Positions 59,454-64,000 of a stretch of 64,000 bases of DNA are shown one piece after another. Within the stretch, counting starts at the first letter, position 1. Every line of letters starts with the position of its first letter. Position numbers and translations under genes: made by a program. A model generated the notes under the pieces. That model was not told the DNA's origin and made no database searches. It saw only the letters and a program-made list of their open reading frames with translations. Origin of the DNA: CAZFOB01 sp964520325 (GTDB lineage Bacteria; Actinomycetota; JAICYB01); assembly GCA_964520325.1 (NCBI GenBank), contig CAZFOB010000012.1, positions 1-64,000 of the forward strand. Direction: 5' to 3'.

Positions 59454-60773
59454 CTAGATCCGTTCGAAGTAGCGGGCGCGTTCCCAGTCGGTGACGGCGC
59501 GACCGTACGCGGCGTCCTCGGTTCGGAAGAAGTGGACGTAGTGCTCGATGACGTCCTCACCGAATGCGCGCCGTGCGAAGGTCGACGCCTCCAAGAGCTG
59601 AACAGCTTCGGACAGCGACGAGGGCACTTGCGGCAGTTCGGCGGCCGCGTAGATGTCACCGATGAACGGCGGCGGCGGCTCGATCTTCTGTGCGATGCCG
59701 TCCATGCCCGACGCGATCGCAGCGGCGAAGGCGAGATACGGATTCACGTCGGCCCCCGGGATCCGGCATTCGATGCGAAGCGACGAACCAGAGCCGACCA
59801 CGCGGAACCCGGCCGTGCGGTTGTCCGGCGACCAGGCCAGCGCGGTGGGGGCCCAGCTCTGCGGTTGGAACCTCTTGTAGGAGTTGACCGTCGGCGCATA
59901 GAACGCACACAGCTCGGCCGCGTGCGCGATCCATCCACCGAGGAACCAGCGGAACTCGTCCGACTCGCCGGCGAAGACGTTGCTGCCGTCCTTCCAGAGC
60001 GACAGATGGAGGTGCGAGCTCGAGCCGGCCTGGTGTTCGTCGACCTTCGCCATGAACGTGACGCACGCATCCTTCTGTTCGGCGATCTCCTTCAGACACT
60101 GCTTGACGAGCACGTGGCGGTCGGCCATCTCGAGCACGGACGCGTAGCGCACGTTGATCTCGTGCTGGCCCTTGCCCCACTCGCCCTTCGTGCTTTCGAC
60201 CGGGATGCCCGAGGCCGTGAGCTGACGGCGGAACGCACCGTTGATGTCCTCGGTGCGGGAGCCCTGCAGCAGGTGGTAGTCCTCGAGGTACCAACCCGCC
60301 GACGGAAGCGACTGGTACGCGTCTCGTGCCGCCTGCTCGAAGGACGTCCGGTACAGGTAGTACTCGAGCTCCGACGCCGCCATCACGTCGTACCCGCACT
60401 GTGAGGCCTGCGCTTGCAGGACCGTGCGCGGTGCGACCGAGACGGGAGAGTAGTCGGCGTTGTGCGCGTCGCACATCACGATCGCCGTCCGGTCGAGCCA
60501 TGTCGCCACACGAAGCGTCGGCAGGTCGCAGCTCAGATGGACGTCGCCGTACCCCTTGTCCCAGCTCGCGAAGTCGTAGCCGGGCACCGGCTCCATCTCC
60601 ATATCGATGGTGAAGAGGTAGTCGCACGCGTGCATCCCCTCGACGCCTTCCTCGAGGAAGTAGTTCGCATCGATGCGCTTGCCGAGGAGGCGTCCATAGA
60701 GATCGGGGAACGCGCAGATGACGGTATCGATCAGGCCCTGCGACACGAGCTCCTTGAACCGATCGATGTCCAT
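59454..60773 (-). CDS. Glutamine-synthetase-family ligase (gamma-glutamyl-amine ligase-like)
   Basis: A 439-residue GS-fold enzyme. The N-terminal beta-grasp (VICAFPDLYGRLLGKRIDANYFLEEG) and the catalytic core with ASELEYYLY, GEWGKGQHEINVRYA and SGSSLRIECRIPGADVNPYLAFAA are intact. It lacks the adenylylation-loop tyrosine context of true GlnA and sits beside a PuuD-like gene, so a PuuA-type role, ligating glutamate to an amine, is more likely than nitrogen assimilation. ATG 60773 is chosen. It is divergent from an M19 dipeptidase gene with only 41 bp between them. Confidence 0.9.
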   Translation of the reverse strand: MDIDRFKELVSQGLIDTVICAFPDLYGRLLGKRIDANYFLEEGVEGMHACDYLFTIDMEMEPVPGYDFASWDKGYGDVHLSCDLPTLRVATWLDRTAIVMCDAHNADYSPVSVAPRTVLQAQASQCGYDVMAASELEYYLYRTSFEQAARDAYQSLPSAGWYLEDYHLLQGSRTEDINGAFRRQLTASGIPVESTKGEWGKGQHEINVRYASVLEMADRHVLVKQCLKEIAEQKDACVTFMAKVDEHQAGSSSHLHLSLWKDGSNVFAGESDEFRWFLGGWIAHAAELCAFYAPTVNSYKRFQPQSWAPTALAWSPDNRTAGFRVVGSGSSLRIECRIPGADVNPYLAFAAAIASGMDGIAQKIEPPPPFIGDIYAAAELPQVPSSLSEAVQLLEASTFARRAFGEDVIEHYVHFFRTEDAAYGRAVTDWERARYFERI

Positions 60774-60814
60774 CGCCACGGTCTGCCAGTCTGGCACGCA
60801 GAAGGGGGCCGACG

Positions 60815-61876
60815 ATGACGGACACTGGCTCGACGATGACGGACGCTCGCCGGCTGCACGAGGACGCTGTCGTGGTCGACTGCCACAACGACCTCATCCT
60901 GTTGGTCGCCCGCAAGCGGCAGGTCGGGCAGCCCGACCACTTCGCGGACTACTGGCTCCCCGAGCTTCGAAACGGGGGAGTGGACGTGCAGGTCCTCCCC
61001 ATCTACCTCGACGATGAGTATCGTCCCGACGGCGCACTTCGCCGCACTCTCGTGCTGATCGAGCTCGCACACCGGCTCGTGGAGGCGCACTCGGACGACG
61101 TTGCGTTGTGCCTCACGGGGGCCGAGATCGACGCGGCCGTCGCGTCCGGGCGGATCGCGTTCGTCCTCGCGCTCGAAGGCATGGAGGCACTCGGGAGCAA
61201 CGTCGAGCTCGTCGAGACGTTCTACCGGCTCGGCGTCCGGATGATGTCATTCACGCACTTCGGTCGAACGGCGATGGCGGACGGCAGCGCCGAGGACGAC
61301 GCCGGGAGCCGGCTCACCCGCGCGGGGGCCGAGGCCGTGGCGGAGATGGAGCGTCTGGGGATCGTCGTTGACGTGTCGCACCTCGGCATCGCGGGGACGG
61401 ATCATGTGCTCGAGATCGCCACGCGGCCCGTGATCGCGTCCCATTCGTCGGTGCGTGCACTCGCCGACCACCATCGCAACCTGCGCGACGGAGTGATCAC
61501 GTCGGTGGCGGCGTCCGGTGGTGTTGTCGGGATCAACTTCTTCCCGTGGTTCATCGATGTGAAGGCGCCGACGATCGACCGCGTCGTCGATCACATCGCG
61601 CACGTGCGGGACGTCGCCGGGATCGACCACGTGGGGATCGGTCCAGACTTCATCCGCGAGTACTTCGACGAGTTCTACAGCGCCTATCCGGACATGGAGA
61701 CGGAAGGTCTGCGTCTGAACACCGCCATCGATGGCCTCGGCTTCTCGCGAGACCTGCCGAACCTCACACGCGTGCTGCTCGAACGCGGGTTCTCCGACGA
61801 GGAAGTGCGCAAGATCCTCGGCGAGAACTTCCTACGAGTGTTCCGTCAGGTGATGGGTGTGCCAGCTGGGGCGTGA
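60815..61876 (+). CDS. Membrane-dipeptidase family hydrolase (M19)
   Basis: A 353-residue di-zinc dipeptidase. Metal ligands are His-x-Asp in VDCHNDLI, Glu in ALEGMEAL, His in VDVSHLG and His in IASHSS, with Asp in GIGPDF. It cleaves dipeptides or related amides. ATG 60815 is followed by a second in-frame ATG at 60836; both follow the same GACTGGCTCGACG context. No signal peptide is obvious. It is divergent from the GS-like gene and probably belongs to the same amine/peptide-use theme. Confidence 0.92.
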   Translation: MTDTGSTMTDARRLHEDAVVVDCHNDLILLVARKRQVGQPDHFADYWLPELRNGGVDVQVLPIYLDDEYRPDGALRRTLVLIELAHRLVEAHSDDVALCLTGAEIDAAVASGRIAFVLALEGMEALGSNVELVETFYRLGVRMMSFTHFGRTAMADGSAEDDAGSRLTRAGAEAVAEMERLGIVVDVSHLGIAGTDHVLEIATRPVIASHSSVRALADHHRNLRDGVITSVAASGGVVGINFFPWFIDVKAPTIDRVVDHIAHVRDVAGIDHVGIGPDFIREYFDEFYSAYPDMETEGLRLNTAIDGLGFSRDLPNLTRVLLERGFSDEEVRKILGENFLRVFRQVMGVPAGA

Positions 61877-61881
61877 GGTCC

Positions 61882-61903
61882 GGTTCGAGTCCTGTCAGGC
61901 CCA
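61882..61903 (+). other. Sequence resembling a tRNA 3' end
   Basis: Directly after the dipeptidase stop, GGTTCGAGTCC followed by TGTCAGGCCCA looks like a T-loop, 3' T-stem strand and acceptor end. The matching 5' T-stem and the rest of a tRNA are absent upstream, so it is not a functional tRNA; it could be an integration scar or chance. A 9-bp unit CCCGCACGT repeats nearby (about 61964-61988). Confidence 0.25.
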
Positions 61904-62103
61904 ACTCGAAAACCGCACGTGGCTGCGCTCCCGGCGGCCGAGCACCACGTACTCGCGGGGTCCCCGCACGTCCCGCACGTCCCGCACGCGCGGCGAAAGT
62001 GTCCGAGTTCGCGTCCCGGGCGTGCCGTAGTCGTCATTTGGCGGCGCTGGTATTGTCTCGCAGTTGGGGCGAGGGTGTGGGTTGCCGACAAAGGGGGGAC
62101 GAG

Positions 62104-63438
62104 ATGACGATCGACGCGGCTCTTGACGTTCTGGATCCGGCTCACGCGGATTTCGACGCGCGACGCTCGACCTTCAACGGGATGATCGATCGGCAGCCCG
62201 CCTACATCGTCCGCTGTTCGAGCGTCGACGACGTCCGCGGTGCGGTCCGGTTCGCACGAGAAAAGGGACTGCCTCTCTCGATTCGTGGCGGCGGGCACGG
62301 GATCGCCGGTCTTTGCGTCGGCGAAGGCGCGGTTGTCGTCGATCTCGTCGGGCTGCGCGACGTGCAAGTCGACCCGGACGCCAAGACGGCGGTTGCCGGT
62401 GGCGGCGCCACCTGGGAGGAATACGACGCGGCGACCCAAGCCTTCGGTCTGGCGAGCACGGGTGGAACCTTCACCGATACAGGAATCGCGGGCCTGACTC
62501 TGGGCGGCGGAATCGGTCACCTTCAGGGCAAGCTCGGCCTCGCCGTAGACAATCTCATCGGAGCACATGTCGTGATGGCGGACGGTGAGGTCGTCAAAGC
62601 ATCAGAGGACGAGAACGCCGATCTCTTCTGGGCGCTTCGTGGAGGCGGCGGAAACTTCGGCGTAGTGACGCATTTCGAGTACCGCCTTCATCCGGTCGCC
62701 GAGCTCTTCGGTGGCATGATCGCGTTTTCGCCCGACGACGCCTGCAACGTGCTCCGCGTCGCGCGCGACCTCTCGGCGGGCGGTCCGGATGAATTGATGA
62801 TCATGAGCATCCTCGGGACGGAGGCCGAGAGCGGGATGGAGGTCAACGTCGTCAGCGCTTGCTACCAGGGCCCCATCGCCGAAGGCGAGCGGCTGGTCGC
62901 ACCGCTGCGCGCTGCCGCGTCGCCGCTGATCGATCTCCTGCGGCCGTTGTCGTACACCGAGATGCAGGCAACATTCCCGCTCATGCCGTTCGGCCTTCGC
63001 AACTACTGGAAGGGACATTTCCTGACACGTTTTCCGGACGACGCCATCGACGAATCCGTGGACCGGTACAGTGCCCGTCCGAAGCCGAGCGGCTCCACGC
63101 TTCTCTTCGAGTTCATAGGCGGTGTTCCGACGCGAGTACCGTCCGACTCGATGGCGTTCAACCACCGCGACGCACGACAGAACGTGAGTGCGCTCGGAAT
63201 CTGGCAGGATCCCGCCCAGGACGCCGACCAAATCGCGTGGGCACGCGCATATGCTGCGATGCTCGAGCCGTACTCAACCGGCGGCACGTACGTGAATTAC
63301 ATGTCCGAGGACGAACCTTCGGAGCGCGTCCGCGCTGCGTACGGAGACGAGAAGTTCGCGCGGCTACGGGGGATCAAGAAGCGCTACGACCCGGACAACG
63401 TGTTCCGTTTCAATCAGAACATCCCGCCGGCCGACTAG
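62104..63438 (+). CDS. FAD-dependent oxidoreductase (berberine-bridge-enzyme-like)
   Basis: A 444-residue PCMH/VAO-family flavoprotein. The FAD domain shows LSIRGGGHGIAG, with the His that commonly binds FAD covalently. TDTGIAGLTLGGGIGHLQGKLG lacks the second Cys of doubly linked BBE enzymes. The C-terminal BBE motif YDPDNVFRFNQNIPP is intact. It oxidises an alcohol, sugar or amine-type substrate with oxygen or another acceptor; the substrate is not predictable. ATG 62104 follows GGGGGG; the 227 bp upstream hold no gene except the tRNA-like stretch. Confidence 0.92.
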   Translation: MTIDAALDVLDPAHADFDARRSTFNGMIDRQPAYIVRCSSVDDVRGAVRFAREKGLPLSIRGGGHGIAGLCVGEGAVVVDLVGLRDVQVDPDAKTAVAGGGATWEEYDAATQAFGLASTGGTFTDTGIAGLTLGGGIGHLQGKLGLAVDNLIGAHVVMADGEVVKASEDENADLFWALRGGGGNFGVVTHFEYRLHPVAELFGGMIAFSPDDACNVLRVARDLSAGGPDELMIMSILGTEAESGMEVNVVSACYQGPIAEGERLVAPLRAAASPLIDLLRPLSYTEMQATFPLMPFGLRNYWKGHFLTRFPDDAIDESVDRYSARPKPSGSTLLFEFIGGVPTRVPSDSMAFNHRDARQNVSALGIWQDPAQDADQIAWARAYAAMLEPYSTGGTYVNYMSEDEPSERVRAAYGDEKFARLRGIKKRYDPDNVFRFNQNIPPAD

Positions 63439-63639
63439 TCCTCGTCTTGCCGTGATCGGCCAAACTGTCGTCGAGCAGCGACGCCGCGGCGGCGGCCTCG
63501 GGGTTTGAGAAACTCCTATCACGCCCACTGCGGCTTGTCGAAGTTCGGGTGATGATTCGGAAGTGGCGACGACCAGACGCTGTGGGTCCGATCCGCGCCG
63601 TAACGATTGCGGAACGGTCACAGGTCACTATCTGACGAG

Positions 63640-64000
63640 ATGAGAGTCAAGCGGGTCGTCGGCTGGGCGGGCGCCCTGCTGTCGGTTGGGCTTACGGCAG
63701 TCGTCGTCCCGATCGTGGTCAGCGAACCTCTCACGGAGGCCGCACCGGCGCTACTCGGGCACATCCCGTTCCTCGGGATGGCTCTTGTGGGGGCCGTGCT
63801 GGCAGATCGCCGGCCAAGCAATGCAACGGGTTGGTTCCTGCTCGTGGCAGGTTTCCTGAGCGTACTGAACGGTACGGCTCTCGAGTACGCCACCAACGCG
63901 CCGGCGACACCATTCGCCGATCTCGCGGCATGGGTCGCGTTCTGGGTCTGGCTACCGAGCACGGCGTTGCTCGGCGCCGTTCTCGCTGTGTTCCCTTCGG
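63640..64000 (+). CDS. N-terminal part of a multi-helix membrane protein, possibly a sensor kinase
   Basis: About 120 residues before the window end, with no stop. Hydrophobic helices occur at VVGWAGALLSVGLTAVVVPIVV, LGMALVGAVLADR, WFLLVAGFLSVLNGTALEYA and WVAFWVWLPSTALLGAVLAVFP. RRPSNATGWFLLVAGF and the following AAWVAFWVWLP resemble the membrane sensor part of many actinobacterial histidine kinases, but no kinase domain lies within the window. The 201 bp before it have no other gene. Confidence 0.55.
   Translation, partial: MRVKRVVGWAGALLSVGLTAVVVPIVVSEPLTEAAPALLGHIPFLGMALVGAVLADRRPSNATGWFLLVAGFLSVLNGTALEYATNAPATPFADLAAWVAFWVWLPSTALLGAVLAVFPS

Noticed and set aside
1..64000. CRISPR arrays, rRNA genes and insertion sequences
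   Set aside because: No regularly spaced repeats of CRISPR length, no rRNA-like sequence and no transposase or integrase gene were seen.

Overview
The window is GC-rich and gene-dense. GTG/TTG starts and 1-4 nt gene overlaps are frequent. A TIGR03084/mycothiol-type DinB-fold protein, an MmpL-type exporter, a cluster of acyl-CoA dehydrogenases and crotonases, Liv-type ABC fusions and a VapBC module all point to an actinobacterium, probably an uncultured lineage with lipid- and amine-degrading metabolism. This placement is inferred from gene content; the window has no rRNA or complete tRNA gene.

Layout. (1) 0-6 kb: a leftward chain of DinB-like protein, M20 peptidase, metal-ligand-poor M28 protein, a decayed amidase fragment and an intact amidase, with a divergent TetR regulator whose promoter region carries a dyad. 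(2) 6-22.3 kb: a defence island. It holds RadC, HsdR, a VapBC-type pair, a 1079-residue protein with an Mrr-like domain plus repeats, a divergent small protein with a HEPN-like RxxxxH motif, a membrane-anchored protein, Fic, HsdS, HsdM, an excisionase-like DNA-binding protein and a divergent OLD-type ATPase/TOPRIM nuclease. The type I restriction genes are split: hsdM-hsdS-fic lie about 6 kb upstream of hsdR with other defence-like genes between. (3) 22.5-31.4 kb: acyl-CoA ligase, a cyclic-nucleotide-binding/transmembrane/Lon-protease fusion, a PTP, crotonase, acyl-CoA dehydrogenases and a Phd/VapC pair. (4) 31.4-41.3 kb: GH2 beta-galactosidase, sulfotransferase, SGNH hydrolase, MMPL exporter, acyl-CoA dehydrogenase and an Lnt-like N-acyltransferase. 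(5) 41.3-55.2 kb: a rearranged branched-chain amino-acid-type ABC system (divergent lipoprotein receptor; permease-permease-ATPase fusion; lipoprotein; MFS-ATPase fusion), crotonase, an ABC-2 exporter, and a KAS/HMGS-like-DUF35 protein with a thiolase and a crotonase. (6) 55.2-57.9 kb: a BrnTA pair and a zinc-ribbon/coiled-coil/Mrr nuclease, next to a decayed copy of the neighbouring SDR gene. (7) 57.9-64 kb: SDR, class I glutamine amidotransferase, glutamine-synthetase-like ligase, M19 dipeptidase, FAD oxidoreductase and the start of a membrane protein.

Two themes stand out. Twice, an accessory gene sits between a metabolic gene and a partial copy of that gene's 3' end (CoA ligase at 24.7/26.4 kb; SDR at 58.0/55.9 kb), which suggests a shared mode of gene gain. 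Two convincing genes, brnT and the SGNH hydrolase, have good ribosome-binding sites but only ATT or ATC where the start codon should be. The most original candidates for new biology are the cNMP-Lon fusion (24818-26245) and the Mrr/HEPN-like/membrane-protein group at 11306-15662.
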